In this document: one piece after another, positions 1 to 11,690 of the stretch
Layout: the number at the start of each line of letters is the position of its first letter
Numbering within the stretch: position 1 is the stretch's first letter
NCBI RefSeq assembly: GCF_014805625.2
Contig: NW_023998455.1
Location: 7,155,834 to 7,219,833, forward strand
From: Glossina fuscipes
Taxonomy: Eukaryota > Arthropoda > Insecta > Diptera > Glossinidae
DNA length: 64,000 bases
Reading direction: 5' to 3'
Translations under genes and position numbers: made by a program
The notes under the pieces: generated by a model
Told to the model about the DNA's origin: nothing
Seen by the model: the letters and a program-made list of their open reading frames with translations, nothing else
The model's database searches: none

Positions 1-115
1 CAAAAATAGATTCATTTCTGACTGAAAGTTCCAAAAAGGAATCACTTCCAGAAGGGAACTAGGCAAGAACCAGTTTAAGGAACAAAAATAGATTCATTTC
101 TGAATGAAAGATCCA
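1..115 (+). repeat. Imperfect direct repeat, 82-bp spacing
   Basis: A 33-base unit at 1-33 (aaaatagattcatttctga core) recurs at 83-115 with two mismatches. The left edge of the window may cut a longer array. Confidence 0.75.
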
Positions 116-434
116 GAGCATCTGTTAACCTTTTTATCTCGTTGGCTTCATTTAGAAGATTGGGCTGGAAAAGGGTTTACGTGGTTCATCTATCTGACGA
201 GATATTTTAAAGGAAGACGTTGTATTTGAATAATCAGATCACCATGAACTCTAGCAAACATTTCAATACTGTCTGTTCAGTATAATTGTGTGCCCTAAGT
301 CCAAACTGATCAGCCACCCTGTAGGCGTGGACATATTGGTGGTCCAATGTTCAATTGTGTGCACAGAGAGAAGGAAAAAGTCAGTAGTATTCCTGGCTTG
401 GGATTTCGGTGGTGCCCATTATCACTAAGAACGT

Positions 435-600
435 TCGCGTAGTCTAGTGGTTAAGAAGCTCGATCATCAATTCCGTTCAATTTCCATTGTGGTGGGCCAT
501 ACTTTAATTACGATTGATGTGGCCAGGATACCGGCCGCATCCTATTACTCTCTTCCCATTTCTTTTGTATACGCACATAGGAGATATTTACTGAGTAAAA
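435..600 (+). repeat. Possible tRNA-derived repeat
   Basis: Box A-like tagtctagtgg at 440-450 and box B-like gttcaatttcc at 475-485 resemble a tRNA-Glu/Asp head with a one-base insertion. There is no tRNA fold and no second copy in the window, so this is weak. Confidence 0.3.
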
Positions 601-1251
601 TCAGATTTGGTCCGCCATAGTGAATGGAATGAATGAGAACAAGTTCACTGCCATCGGTTTACACCTTTTAACGTCATAACTTTGGTTTAGATATAAAAAT
701 TCGATCTTCTCTTAGCACCTGTACGGTTGTTAGATAACGATTAACAACTGTTTGCTTGAATAAAAAAAAAAAATAAAAAAAAAAAAAAACAAGGAAAAAA
801 GCTAACAGAAAGTGTTAACTAGATAATTAATAGCGAAACAATTAATGGAAGATGAAACTCGATCGAAAATGTACAATATAGGAAGAAGAAGAAATCTATT
901 CAATGATAATGATAAATAATAAGTAAATAGGAATGAATTGTAAATGTGTTGCAGTAAAAAAGGTAGAATATGATCATACGATCATATAATTAGTGAATAG
1001 ATAGCAATTTGCTGAAGGGGATCAGTTATATTATATATATATATATTATAAAGGCTTCACTTTTGCTGAGGTTTTATGTGTTTAAAGGACTTGTGAGGCC
1101 ATACTTTAAACTTTTACTTTGGCGTTGAAAAGATTTCTAGCGGTGAGTTTGCGAAAATGTTCGCAAAACGCAATGAATGCGATGCGTACTTTTCGTAAGA
1201 CGACTGAATGTCAATATTAACCCAAAGACTTTCTTAATTGATTTGTTTTAG

Positions 1252-1782
1252 GACATCTTTACCACACTTGTGGATGCACAGTGGCGCTGGACATTGTTAG
1301 TATTCGCTTTAAGTTTTCTCATATCGTGGGCATTTTTTGGTTTCATCTGGTGGACGATTGCCTATGCACACGGTGACCTCGAATGGATATATATGCGTGA
1401 TTATCAGCCAGAATTAATACAAAATCAAACGCATCGTATGTGTGTAACGGAAGTGAGGAGTTTCACTTCAGCATTTTTGTATTCCATTGAAACTCAACAC
1501 ACAATCGGTTACGGCAATCGATTTGTAACGGAAGAGTGTCCCGAAGCCATTTTTACCATTTGTCTGCAATGCATTATGGGTGTATTTATACAAGCATTTA
1601 TGGTTGGCATAGTATTTGCGAAACTATCGCGGCCCAAGAAACGAGCACAAACCCTGCTATTCTCCCGAAATGCTGTGATATGCCATCGAGATGGTGTGCC
1701 ATGTTTAATGTTTCGCGTGGGTGATATGCGAAAATCGCACATAATTGAGGCTCACGTAAGAGCCCAGATAATCAGAAAAAAG
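1252..1782 (+). CDS. Irk1: Irk1-like exon: M1, pore, M2, start of cytoplasmic domain
   Basis: The acceptor is the AG at 1250-1251 after a T-rich stretch (gatttgttttag). The frame is open from GAC at 1252 to AAG at 1780-1782 and covers DIFTT through AQIIRKK. The exon must end at 1782 because the next exon resumes with VTKEGEV in phase 0 and the paralogue at 19285-19320 has the same spacing without an intron. This makes the donor GC (AG|GCAAGT), a recognised minor donor type. A canonical-looking GTAAGA lies inside the exon at 1756 and is also in phase 0. Confidence 0.92.
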
Positions 1783-3676
1783 GCAAGTGAAGAAAGATGA
1801 TTTAACTTAAAGGTAATTTTTTTTCTTATCACATTTGTTTCTTCACTTTAGGTTACTAAAGAAGGTGAAGTGTTACCTTTCTATCAGCAAGAGTTACAAG
1901 TTGGTGCTGATGGCGGTGAAGATCGCTTGATGTTCATATGGCCTACAACCATAGTGCATAAGATAGACTGTAATAGTCCTTTGTACATGTTATCAGCTTC
2001 CGATATGCTCAAGGAACGTTTTGAAGTTGTGTGCATGTTAGGTGAGTTCTCAATGTATATACATTTTTTTTTTTTTTTTCAAGAATTTATAACGTGCTCT
2101 GGACTTTACAGAAGGTGTTATTGAATCGACGGGGATGACAACACAAGCTCGTAGTAGCTATTTACCTTCAGAGATTTTGTGGGGACATCGTTTTGTCAAC
2201 GTTGTATCATTCCGTAAAGATACTGGAGAATACGAAGTGGATTATACCTTATTCAACAATACTTATGACGTGGATACGCCCTTGTGTTCAGCTAAGGAAT
2301 TGGACGATCTCAAACTCGATTACGCCAAGAATAATAAAACCGGCTTTGGTAGGTGAAGAGACCAAAGAAGTTTTTTAATTTTTTAGTACCGATTGCATCA
2401 ACGTTTACTGTCTTGCAAACTAAGCAGCTGATCGAAAAGGACAAAAAGGGCATAGTGGATTATTCTTTCGGCCTCTTTATCGGCCTCTTTGACAGTTAGT
2501 ATCTCCTCATCATTTGAATCACTGATTTATTTTTTAGCCTCTCTGAGTTTCCTGACTTTCCCGCATTTTCTACTCTGCAGTAGTCTTATGTTCTTTGTTT
2601 AAGCGAATGAAATTTACTTTATGCATTCGGAGACGCTGCTAATAAATTTTAAATCAATTTTCTTATTCTTCGCCAGAATCCGTGCATGTAAAAAATGTTT
2701 AAGATCAGTTTCCATTGCGTTACTAGAAGTACGACTTTAGTAAAAAAACAGAGACCGAGTGACCAAACAGGCAAAGGATCTCGACTAATAACGCAACGCT
2801 CGTGGGGGATGCTATTGCTTTAAGAATATGTTTCTCTGGCGAAGTTAATTATAATAACAATAATAAATATGGTGGGGAATCTAACTTTAGTTCTAGCATA
2901 TATTCTTCTGATCTCTGATCTCAATAGTAATAATAACAATATTTTCTAACACTTATTATTGAAGATAAAAAATACTCTTACATTTTTTTCTTTCGGTGTT
3001 CTTAGCAAATAGGGGAATAGATCCGCGTACACTTCTCGAAGAGTTAGTCAGAGTCAGCTATAATCTGCCGATATCTCTATGAATAGGTTCCTTGTTAAGA
3101 ATTTACTCGCCCAATACAAGATGGACGTTAACTAGGAATGATGCGGAAGGACATCAAGACTTTTTTCTATTCTATAATCGATATTAGAATCTTTCAACTG
3201 TGTTTAATTAATAGTTGCTTCGTTTGCTTACAGATCGTGCCTTATCAGCCGGTTTGCTGCAACACATATCCTCCTCGCCCTCGTCACTGGTCGATCATAT
3301 GGAGCCCGCCAGTGATGAGAGTTTAGATTCAAATCGTTTACAAATGCGATCTAATTCCATACCCAATGGTCATCTGCTGGCAGCTGACTTGGAGCCCTTA
3401 ACAAATAATAACAATAATAATAATAATAATAACAACAACACGCCGTCATTTACTATGGGTGGTTCGAAAATAATACCAACCATTACTACAAATAACTATA
3501 AAAGTATTAATGAGAAAACAAATTCCATTAGTCATCACAATAATAACAACAAAAACCATAACAATAACAATAATCATAACAGTAGTACAATAATGCAGAA
3601 TGCAAAAACAAAAGTTTCTAATACGCGACGTCTTTCCATAAAGCAAGATCAGTTACCCAGAGATTCGTTGTGCTGA
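1252..3676 (+). CDS. Irk1: Irk1-like inwardly rectifying K+ channel, 5'-partial
   Basis: Coding join: 1252-1782, 1852-2041, 2112-2348, 3234-3676; it sums to 1401 nt, 466 codons plus TGA, with every junction in phase. The protein enters at [13 protein letters not shown], the slide helix before M1. M1 is about residues 13-40 ([12 protein letters not shown]), the pore loop carries TQHTIGYG, M2 follows ([16 protein letters not shown]), then PKKR at the membrane exit, which in this family binds PIP2. The two extracellular cysteines that form the family's disulfide are present (MCVTEV and EECPEA), and an NQT sequon lies in the outer loop. The M2 'rectification controller' position (Asp in Kir2.1) is Gln here, so weak-to-moderate rectification is my inference. 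The C-terminus ends in an Asn-rich tail. The first N-terminal exon is not in the window. Family assignment is near certain; the Irk1 name rests on remembered similarity to Drosophila. Confidence 0.93.
1783..1851 (+). other. Irk1: 69-bp GC-AG intron
   Basis: It starts GCAAGTG and ends cttcactttAG; the rest matches the usual short fly intron (T-rich, 69 bp). A GT-AG alternative using the GT at 1787 gives exon phase 1 and runs into a stop (tac taa) at once when joined to 1852, so it is not viable. Confidence 0.82.
1852..2041 (+). CDS. Irk1: Irk1-like exon: cytoplasmic domain, first half
   Basis: The acceptor AG is at 1850-1851 and the donor at 2042 (g|gtgagt), ending in phase 1. It encodes [15 protein letters not shown] to FEVVCML, the immunoglobulin-like beta domain of Kir channels. 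It includes GADGGEDRL, which aligns with the acidic cytoplasmic-pore loop of Kir2.1, and the [12 protein letters not shown] block. The paralogue at 19300-19490 has the same blocks. Confidence 0.92.
2112..2348 (+). CDS. Irk1: Irk1-like exon: cytoplasmic domain, second half
   Basis: The acceptor AG is at 2110-2111 (actttacag) after a 70-bp intron (2042-2111). It encodes [25 protein letters not shown] and DTPLCSA, all hallmark Kir C-terminal motifs; the Glu of IEST aligns with the cytoplasmic Glu that helps rectification in Kir2.1. The donor is at 2349 (TTTG|GTAGGT), phase 1. If the intron is retained, translation ends after one more Arg at TGA 2354-2356. Confidence 0.92.
2349..3233 (+). other. 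Irk1: 885-bp intron carrying a SINE-like insert
   Basis: Bounded by GTAGGT and tttgcttacAG. Phase 1 on both sides gives the codon GAT (Asp) across the junction. It holds the tRNA-like repeat at 2751-2870 and otherwise AT-rich sequence with no ORF of note. Confidence 0.85.
2751..2870 (+). mobile_element. tRNA-related SINE-like repeat, copy 1
   Basis: It begins gaccgagtgaccaaacaggc, close to the 5' half of a tRNA-Arg-type sequence (box A region). It shares 'aaggatctcgactaata' and 'tttctctggcgaa' with the copy at 8494-8669 and ends in an AT-rich tail of ATAA/AAT units, as SINEs do. The middle is shortened against copy 2. It sits in the last intron of the Irk1-like gene. Confidence 0.6.
3234..3676 (+). 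CDS. Irk1: Irk1-like last exon: Asn-rich C-terminal tail
   Basis: The acceptor AG is at 3232-3233; the frame (phase 1) runs [16 protein letters not shown] to RDSLC and TGA at 3674-3676. The tail is not part of the conserved channel fold. It is rich in Ser, His and Asn with two Asn runs from AAT/AAC codons (about 3403-3440 and 3535-3580); mixed codons suggest an old, slowly changing repeat rather than a fresh expansion. Low-complexity tails of this kind vary between fly species. I see no clear PDZ-binding end. Confidence 0.85.
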
Positions 3677-3750
3677 TAGTTTATAAAATATTTGTAAAAA
3701 GAAGAAAACCAAATCCAAGTAAAAGAAAAATTGAATAAGTCAAATTATAT

Positions 3751-3756
3751 AATAAA
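3751..3756 (+). terminator. Candidate poly(A) signal of the Irk1-like gene
   Basis: AATAAA lies 75 bases after the stop codon and is the first such hexamer downstream. Other A/T-rich stretches follow, so later sites are possible. Confidence 0.5.
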
Positions 3757-4372
3757 TAATACAAAAATATATATAGGGGGGACGGACGGAACTAAACTAA
3801 TTTTTTATTCTTTAATTTTATTTTTTAACAGAAAATTAATTGATCAGAAAAAGGCCATATTTTTTATATAAATGTATTTAATATATTTAAAAATTGAGCT
3901 TAAGCTAAGCATAAGTAATTATTGTAAACATTAAATATTGAGAAAAAAAAAAACAAAAATAGAGGAAAACTATATGAATTTAAATTTTAATTTTAAAGAA
4001 TAACAACGGATCGATCCCATATGAAATCTGAATATATCCGAAAAGCCATAAAATCGTAACTTGTATTCGTGTAAAAGGGTATTCTACGTTCAGTTTTTTT
4101 TAGAAAAATTCAAACTCAGCAAAACTTCAAACTAGATAAAGATCAACTCTCTCGTACACTTTCCATTTATTAATCGCCGACAAATCACTTAGTATAAATA
4201 CAACAGTTAAATATAAAATAGAATCGCAGCTTTAATTAATTTTATTAAACACTGAAACGAATTTATTGTGCACTGCTTGCCTGTAGTTTTTCTTTTACTT
4301 CTTCTTCCTTCTTCCTAACCTCAATGAACAAATTCACAAATTATTGTCCAGTTTTAGTTAGATACAATTGTG

Positions 4373-4376
<4 letters not shown>

Positions 4377-4410
<34 letters not shown>
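4377..4410 (+). repeat. (AT)n microsatellite
   Basis: Seventeen AT units, followed by GT-rich imperfect units and at 4538-4558 an imperfect (CA)n. Confidence 0.9.
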
Positions 4411-4418
<8 letters not shown>

Positions 4419-5559
4419 ATGTATAAAACCTCTTGTGGTATTATTTTTTGTTATTTTCTTTTTACTATGTATAGTTAATATTAGGAATTTTCTTTTCAAA
4501 ATGGACAATAACTTTAAAAAAAAAAAATGGATATATACACACACACACGCAAACACACAAAGAAATGTATTTAGAATAAAAATTTAACAAAAAAAAAAAA
4601 AAACCAAAAAACATTTGTTTACTAATATTTAGTTTATGGTTTGATGAGTAAGATTATCGTTTACATTTTTTTTGGCGAAACAAGTAAATATTTAAAACAA
4701 AAAAGTTGAAAAATAAAAATCAATTGCCTGAAATATATAGAAAAGAAAAAAAAAAAAAAAAAATAATGGAAAAGAAATTGACTTCAGCTTTTAATTTTTA
4801 GGACAAGAAAAATGAAGTCATTCGATAGAAGCGCCATAAGAGGCATTTATTTGTTTATCTGGAGGATTGGGACGAGGTTGAGCTATTGCATGTGACTTCG
4901 CTTTAAGTTCATGTGTTGTACGCCAGTTCGCATGCATCGAGTTGGGTCAAGGCTATCACAAAACTTTAATACTTAATACCAGTTCGGGCACGACATGTGT
5001 CGATTCGGACTATTTCTTCGAACCCTTCCCCCAGAGGGCAATATTATGAAAAATCATTACAAGGAATAGCTCTATTATGCAAAGTGGTGTAAAATAAAAT
5101 AGTAGGCCCTGGCCTAATATGATCTTCTTGCTTGTGTTTTAAATCGATTCCTTTCCAGAAGATAGATTTATTTCTCTCTGTTTCTATATTCTAATCCTTA
5201 AAGTTAACACGATATCCGATCAATAACGAAAGAATGATAAACAAATTAAAATAAAAAATTTTCAACGACTTCTCCTTCGTCAGTGTATCGAGGCTATCTC
5301 AAGTGTACAATGCTGGTCTATCTTTAGAAAACTATTCGATCTCAATCGCCAATCTGTTAATAGCCTTCTAGATCATAAGTTAATAAGAGGCATTTTTAGT
5401 TGTCTGATCAGTTATTGTCCATGTAGCTCGTAGGTTTCTCTTGTTCCTGGCAATAATCACAGAGCGAAGTGTTTACTCCAGTTGCCTTTCAGTTGAATTG
5501 TACGCACACTTTTTGGGCCACGGTCCATCATTCAATACCCTACACCACTTTGCTATAAT

Positions 5560-5890
5560 ATATAATAAGGTGTTACATGAGAAGTGGTCGAAAAAGTTGT
5601 CCTATCCGAACCATTTTCAATAGCTCTCGTCCTTGGTCCAAAACTTCCTCAAAATATTTCTAAAATTGCGACTTGTATGTTGAACATAAGAAAAAAAGAC
5701 GGATCTGTTCTATCTGACAGGCGGGTAGACGGGTGAATTGACTGGAGACAGGCTTAGGTCGGTTCAGAAACTGACTTTGAGTCGGTCGGTGTAATAAAAG
5801 GCGAGTGAGTCTCAAGTCCATATTAGTATTGTACAGCCGTACAATATTAATATACTTCTGTACTACAAGTGTTGGAAACGATAAAAATTA
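5560..5890 (-). repeat. Interspersed fly repeat, minus copy
   Basis: Its reverse complement runs in the same order as 9575-9925: a block with 'gatgtatgcaacac'-like start, 'cgtctacccgcctgtc', 'gttcaacatacaagtcgcaatttt', 'gagctattgaaaatggttcg', and a 'gaccacttctcatgtaacacctta' end. Non-coding. Confidence 0.75.
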
Positions 5891-8493
5891 AAAAATATAT
5901 ATATATCTGTTTGGTACGCTAACAGCATAAAATATGCGGTAAGTTTTTATACTCGTCCTTGCAATGTATTGTCTCATTAACTTACAGTATTGCTCTGCTC
6001 TCGCGCATAATTTTTCTGCGCACACTCACCAAAAAAGTTATTTAGTGTTTACTATAAAAGCAAACATTTTGCCGCATGGTTAAGCGACACGATGTTTTCG
6101 TCTTTAGCGGAAGTGAGCCGAGATAAAATCAACCAGAGCTGCACATACACGGAATTGTTTTTCTAAGACTCATGCCGTTTTTTAAAAAAGAAAGTTTAAA
6201 AAATATTTGCAATTTCTAAAATTAAAGTCGCCTTTAAAGGCGTGAACCAGCAAAGCAAAATGGCCAACTATTTAGGTATATGCAAACAATCAGAAAGATT
6301 TGCGATACAATTCCTTCTTCTGAAGGCATTTGGTGAAAACCACAAAATATAGACGAAGAGAGTTGTCTTATAATTTGTTACTATGGAAAAGGGCTAACTA
6401 TTCTACTTATTCTCTCCTTAAGCTCTTCGCTTGCCTGTAAGCCAGAAATAGATTTCCCGCTTATTTCCTTTCTTTTTCGATGCCATCAAGACGAAGTAAA
6501 TACCTTGGATTTCATTGGTGCGCTCAATGGTAAATTAGAGATACTACTACTCCACTCTAAACTCTACATCTACACTAAGCTAAAAGTTCGTCTAAATCGA
6601 AGCAAGCATTCTTGAGTTGGAACGAAAAAAAACTTTAAATCTTTTCTTTACAGGTTCACCTGTATTAACCCTTCTTCTTATGTTATATTACATGGGTCCC
6701 TTTTAATTTAATTAGGACATAAGCGAAAATAACTCTGGTAATTTTGAAAATATTTCTAGTCACAAAAGAAACCGAAAGGAAATTTTTTAACAATAAATGT
6801 TAAGCTTATGCATCGTCTTCTCTTCTATTCTCGCCCCTATGTTATTTCACTCTTACACAAGTTTTACATGAATTATTAAAAGTACTCGTCTGCTCAAAGA
6901 GGATGAGTGAGCACAGAGTTGTCATCAGTTCCATTTTCTCTTTGCAAAAAACAAATTTTTAATAAAACGATGGGGAACTGACTCTAAAAAACTTTCTGTC
7001 TGCTTTCCATCGAAGAAAATGCGGTTCCATCGAAGAAAACGGTAGTTGTAAGCTACTCGTTACAGCGATTCGATAGTAGACAGCTATATACCGGCCCCTG
7101 ATTTTGTGATTGCTTGCTACGAATCCGAAAGTTTGTTTTTCGTTTTAGTAGAGGTTCTTAGCAAACTACCGTTCGTTAAATCCGTTTATACTCGATCAAT
7201 AAAAACACCGCTGAACCATATATACAATGAGAACAATTGGAGTTCGTACCTCATCAATATATCCGTAACTCATACAGCAGAGAAGAAACTATTTACATGT
7301 CCTTGTGTATAATGGTCTACGTAACAAAAACTGTGTGCATGGTTGTGTACCATGTAATTTTTCTAATAAAGCGAAAAACCAGCTTGTCGAGTTCATGGCA
7401 AACAAATAGTGAAAAAAAGCTCCTTACCTGTCCCTGATCGTCTTCTTAATATTTTTCTCTACAACCAATAAAAGTCACGAGTGGTTTCTCTATTCTTTTT
7501 CATTCTCTTTCGAAGAAGTAACAAGTAACAACTCTATTGTTATTCGTTCCCTTCGGGTTGTGTTAGTAATGCTTTTGCTATGAAAGCAAGGACAACATAT
7601 ATGGAAACTTCGCAGAATTTGATTATAATAAAAAGGAGGAGGAAGAAGAAGGATACGATTATTCATATCTCTCTCCCTCTAATATTACCTACGACATATT
7701 CTATTAGCGCTTGAGGGTAACGAGTTAGACCTCCGTATTTACATATTGTTCCTGTTTAAAAGAAAATTTTCGCATTTTCATTGCATATTTTTTGGATCTG
7801 CTTAATATTCAATTGTGGATTGTATTCACTAAACGCACTATTAGGCATACATGCAAACATATATAAAATAATAAAAGAAAATTGAAAAAAAAAAAAAAAT
7901 GAAATGAGAAATGAGAATGCCATTGTCGAGCGGCCACTGCCGTTTCGTTTATGAAAAATCTAAATATCTGCCAGCATGTCACATGTTCACTGATATCCAA
8001 AACAAAATAACTATGCTTTTGAATGTACGGTAAGTAAAACCATTCCCAACGAGTGGTTATCAAAAGTTCGGTACAGCGTTATCTATGGCCGTGGTTACCT
8101 TTATGTACTATATATATATATACATACATACATCCATACACACACACACACATAGACACACGCTCACATTGATGCGTTGACATTGCTTCGAATTAAAAAA
8201 AAAAAAGAAGCAGATGACGGAAGAGATAAAGAATAATTATTTTTATGAATAGTATGATTAAATATCAAGGATGTCGCTTATTTTTTTTTTTTAAATCCAA
8301 GTGTTTAAGAAAAAGAAAAAATTTATGTATTAAAGAAAACATTTCTGAGAACAAATTTTTCCTTCACATTCCTGCTTTCACTTAAGTTCATCTTCTTTTT
8401 GCAGTACAAGTCAAAGCAAATAAGGTGATCGGAAGTAAAGGTACCACGACGATTACCAGTCAATGTCAGTGTTTGTAGCACCCATCCCTATCC

Positions 8494-8669
8494 ACCTAAG
8501 TGACCAAATAGACAAAGGATCTCGACTAATAATTCAATGAACGTGGGCTCAAATCTCAAACGCGGTAGAGTTCTCAATGAAAATTCGATAGCCTTAGACG
8601 GTAATTCTTTGAGGTCATCAGGGCATCAACTTGTATTTCTCTGGCGAAATATAGTAATAATAATAATAC
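8494..8669 (+). mobile_element. tRNA-related SINE-like repeat, copy 2
   Basis: Box A-like segment gtgaccaaatagacaaagg (about 8500) and box B-like ggctcaaatctc (about 8545) are spaced as in a tRNA. The same 'tttctctggcgaa' block and (TAA)n tail as copy 1 follow. It is the fuller copy of the two. Confidence 0.6.
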
Positions 8670-9574
8670 TTAAGTTTTCGGAGAACTTCAAGTATTAAGG
8701 TATTGAACTTTATTCAAGTGGCTAAACTAATCAAAAAAAGAAAGAAGAAGAAAGAAGAAAAAGAAGAAGAACCAATAGTTAGCTGCTAGTACGCTTTCCA
8801 CTTTTATTCTTTGCTTTTATTTCCTTGGGCTTAAGATTATTATAAGACCTTTATAAACCCTTCTATAAGAGCTTTTTCCTATCTGTGAGTCATTTCAGAA
8901 TATTTATCGCAAATCGCAAAGCTCTCCGCCATATATCGATCAAAAATGTATATTTTAGTTCCACCATAGCAGAATGAAGGTTCGTTTACTTCTTATTTTG
9001 TGTTTTTCTGCTTGTCTTATGACCGAAGACTCCGGGGATATCCACGGTATGTGTAGCCTGGTGTTGGTCAGAAAGAAGTTGGGGAAAGCGAGAAAGATAA
9101 GAAGAAGGGACACAGCCCAGTAGGTGTATGCCCAATTAGAAAATTTACCAACTTGAAGACTTTATTTGATTTAGATTATGAAAGCTCAAAATCTCATAAT
9201 CCTGAGACAAATCCGCTAACTTTCAACTGCTTGTATATAGAAAGCGAATAAAGATCAACTGTTGACTTCTGAGTTGGCGCGTATTACGATAGTCGGCTTA
9301 CTTTCTCTACTCAAAAAATTTATTTATTTTTTCCTTATCAAAAGCTCCCTCAAGCGCTACCTAAAGTCCACTTCTATATGCGCATACGCGACTAATTTCA
9401 TTAAACTTTAGGCATTGAAAAATGCTCGTTGCAGGTGACGAGAATTACAATTGTGGTCGCGAGCTGACTATAATATTCAAACCACCTTATTATTATCTTC
9501 TTATTGCGTTAAAAATGTTGTCTGATATTTGATTTCTTGTTAAAAATTTGCGTTTCCTGGCAAAATTCTCACTG

Positions 9575-9925
9575 CCTGCATCACTCGAGGTACGAAAGTA
9601 TGTTAAGTTTGAGCGGATGTATGCAACACTCAGAAGAGTTTGAGATAGACCTACCTTTCACTTTTTGCATCGAGCTAAGGTTGTATGTCCGTGTGTCCGC
9701 ATGTTTGCCTTGCATTCAACATACAGGGCGCAATTTTTGAGATATTTTAATGGAATTTGGTACATCGACGTGTTTTGGCGCAAGCACGAACGCCACTGAA
9801 AATGGCTCGGATCGGGCGACTTTTTCCACCACTTCCCACCCGTAACACCTTATTTTGGGAAGAAAGTTGAAAAATGCCTGCATTAAACGAAGTAGTCTAG
9901 GGTGTTTAATGACGGGCCGCGCCCC
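9575..9925 (+). repeat. Interspersed fly repeat, fullest plus copy
   Basis: Order of landmarks: gcggatgtatgcaacact, 'tgtccgtgtgtccgcatg', ttgcattcaacatacagggc, 'gagatattttaatggaatttgg', 'cactgaaaatggctcgg', 'ccaccacttcccacccgtaa'. All but the first are shared with other copies below. ORFs here on both strands are chance products of the repeat. Confidence 0.75.
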
Positions 9926-10400
9926 CAAAAAAGTTTTTTTTTATTTATTTTTATATTTGAATTTTTAAACAATTTCCATATGATTTTTTGTTATTAAAAC
10001 TCAATTTTAATTGTTAGGTGAAAAGTAAAAAATTGTGTTTGCTCTCAATAATAGCTAAATAGCTAAGCGTAGGTCTAGTGAATGTAAGAGAGAGTATGTG
10101 CATGGTGGCGTATAAATGTTGAAAGGTAAATACATCCGCGCACACACAGCTATTATTGTTTGCATTGTGTGTAGAATTTACAATCCACAGCATTTTTATT
10201 TCACTGTTTGATGGCGCATCGGTTTGATTGTTGTTCAACTCTACGTTCATTTGTTTGCTTGTATTTTTGTTTTCTACTCTTTATCCGCGTACCTCCGACT
10301 ATTCTAAAATTCTCTATATGTCTGTATATGTTTGCAAATAAGTTCTTCTGTTTTTATATTCTTTCGTTTTTTATTTTTTTTATTTTGTCTGAATTCTCTT

Positions 10401-10456
10401 TATAACGTGGATCATGTACACGGCACTAGTTAAACGATCAGTTGTGTATCAGTTGT
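10401..10456 (+). promoter_or_regulatory. Possible distal promoter of the Irk2-like gene
   Basis: A TATAA at 10401-10405 is followed by two insect initiator motifs TCAGTT at 10438-10443 and 10449-10454. The exon at 12651 begins at a splice acceptor, so a 5' UTR exon must lie upstream. Spacing from TATA (39 and 50 bases) is longer than the usual 30 or so, so this is only a candidate. Confidence 0.25.
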
Positions 10457-11394
10457 CATTTATTAACGTCCGGAATAACGACATGTGTGGTGTTTTTGTT
10501 AGACCGTTCGAGCGCCTCCTCTAAGCATTGTGTGTGTCTAAATAAATCATAAATTAAATCTTCATAATATAACGGTAGCAAATCATAAAAAATAATAACG
10601 AACAATAAAGATTTAATGTACTCGTATTTTTTATTACATTATCGTGTGTGTTGATCTAGAGTACAACATTTAATAATTTAATATTTATATATTTATATAT
10701 TTGTTTTTATTATTAAGAAAATGTTTTAAATTAAATTCGCATACAAGTGTTAACCCAAAAGTCAACTGACGAACATTTCGAAGTTTTCATGAAGTGAGAA
10801 ACGAAACCTAATGTTTTTTCGTTTAGTTTTCTTTAAATTTTTACTTGTATTCATTTTCGCGTCATTTGCGATATTTAGTTTATATACTAAGTCAATAACA
10901 AAAAAAGAAATGAAAACTTTTTAAAAACAAACTAAATTCGTTCTCGTTATCTATAAATGCTTTAAATCATTTTTAATCAATCCCTTAAAAATTTTATTAC
11001 AAGGAACTTAAACAAAAAACAAAAAAGAGGAAAAAATTCCAAAACTAATTCCCAAGGTCAAGGTCATTCAAAAGGAAACTTAAATAACTTGTAAGCGTTA
11101 AACAAACGGAAATAATGCGCTAAACAAACGGAAGTAATTTTTATGAAATCATGTAAGAAAACCTTATTAACTTCAGCGGAATTTCTTCTAACTTATCAGC
11201 TCGTACCCACAACCTAAGGTAGGTATTATACATGAAACCCTTTAATTATAGTATCTCGAAACCCAAAATTTATTTCGACAAAAAAAAGTTTTTTGTACAC
11301 TACGTTAGATAATAGTTTAGATCAACTACTCTATAGAAAAAGATTTTCCTCGGTTCGTTCTTCTTACGCATTTTATGCCCTACACAACTTGTAA

Positions 11395-11690
11395 TGTAAA
11401 CGTACATTAAGTTTGTATACAGCACCCAGAAGGACTTGCCGCAGACCCGCGTTTTATTATAACGATCGATTGCGAATCATTCTACGATCTTAATTTGTCT
11501 GTCTGTATGTCCGTTCTGTGTTCTTGCGTTCAACCTACATGGCGCACGTTTCTGACATATTTTAAGGAAACTGTACCGGTCCTTTGAACCGTTGCCCATT
11601 TAAGGAGTGATTTTGAAAAGTCGTTACGTGAATAACTGTGCCAAGCGAACCGGTGTAAAGATGTGTTTTCTAAAAATGGTCGTTCGTTGC
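11395..11690 (+). repeat. Interspersed fly repeat, plus copy
   Basis: 'cacccagaaggacttg', 'tgtctgtctgtatgtccg', 'gttcaacctacatggcgca' and 'gacatattttaaggaaactg' line up with 9640-9760. Confidence 0.7.

Larger units (their letters stand above)
1..1251 (+). other. Upstream intron sequence of the Irk1-like gene
   Basis: The exon at 1252 starts at an acceptor, so this must be intron. I looked for a basic 'RRRAVFKNG'-type N-terminal exon and found none. It holds the 82-bp repeat, the possible tRNA-like repeat, a poly(A) at 762-791 and an AT run near 1027-1050. Confidence 0.7.

Noticed and set aside
440..485. Possible intact tRNA gene
   Set aside because: Box A and box B words are present but no acceptor stem, anticodon stem or T-arm pairing can be drawn; at best a repeat derived from a tRNA.
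1509..1742. 77-codon minus ORF under the Irk1-like exon
   Set aside because: Shadow of the channel coding strand.
1787..1860. GT-AG reading of the first Irk1 intron using the GT at 1787
   Set aside because: Joined to 1852 it gives a stop at once; joined to an AG at 1860-1861 it gives KKAKGEV with lost conserved residues. The GC donor restores exact spacing with the paralogue.
9716..9928. 70-codon minus ORF
   Set aside because: It lies within the interspersed fly repeat and is not kept open in the other copies.
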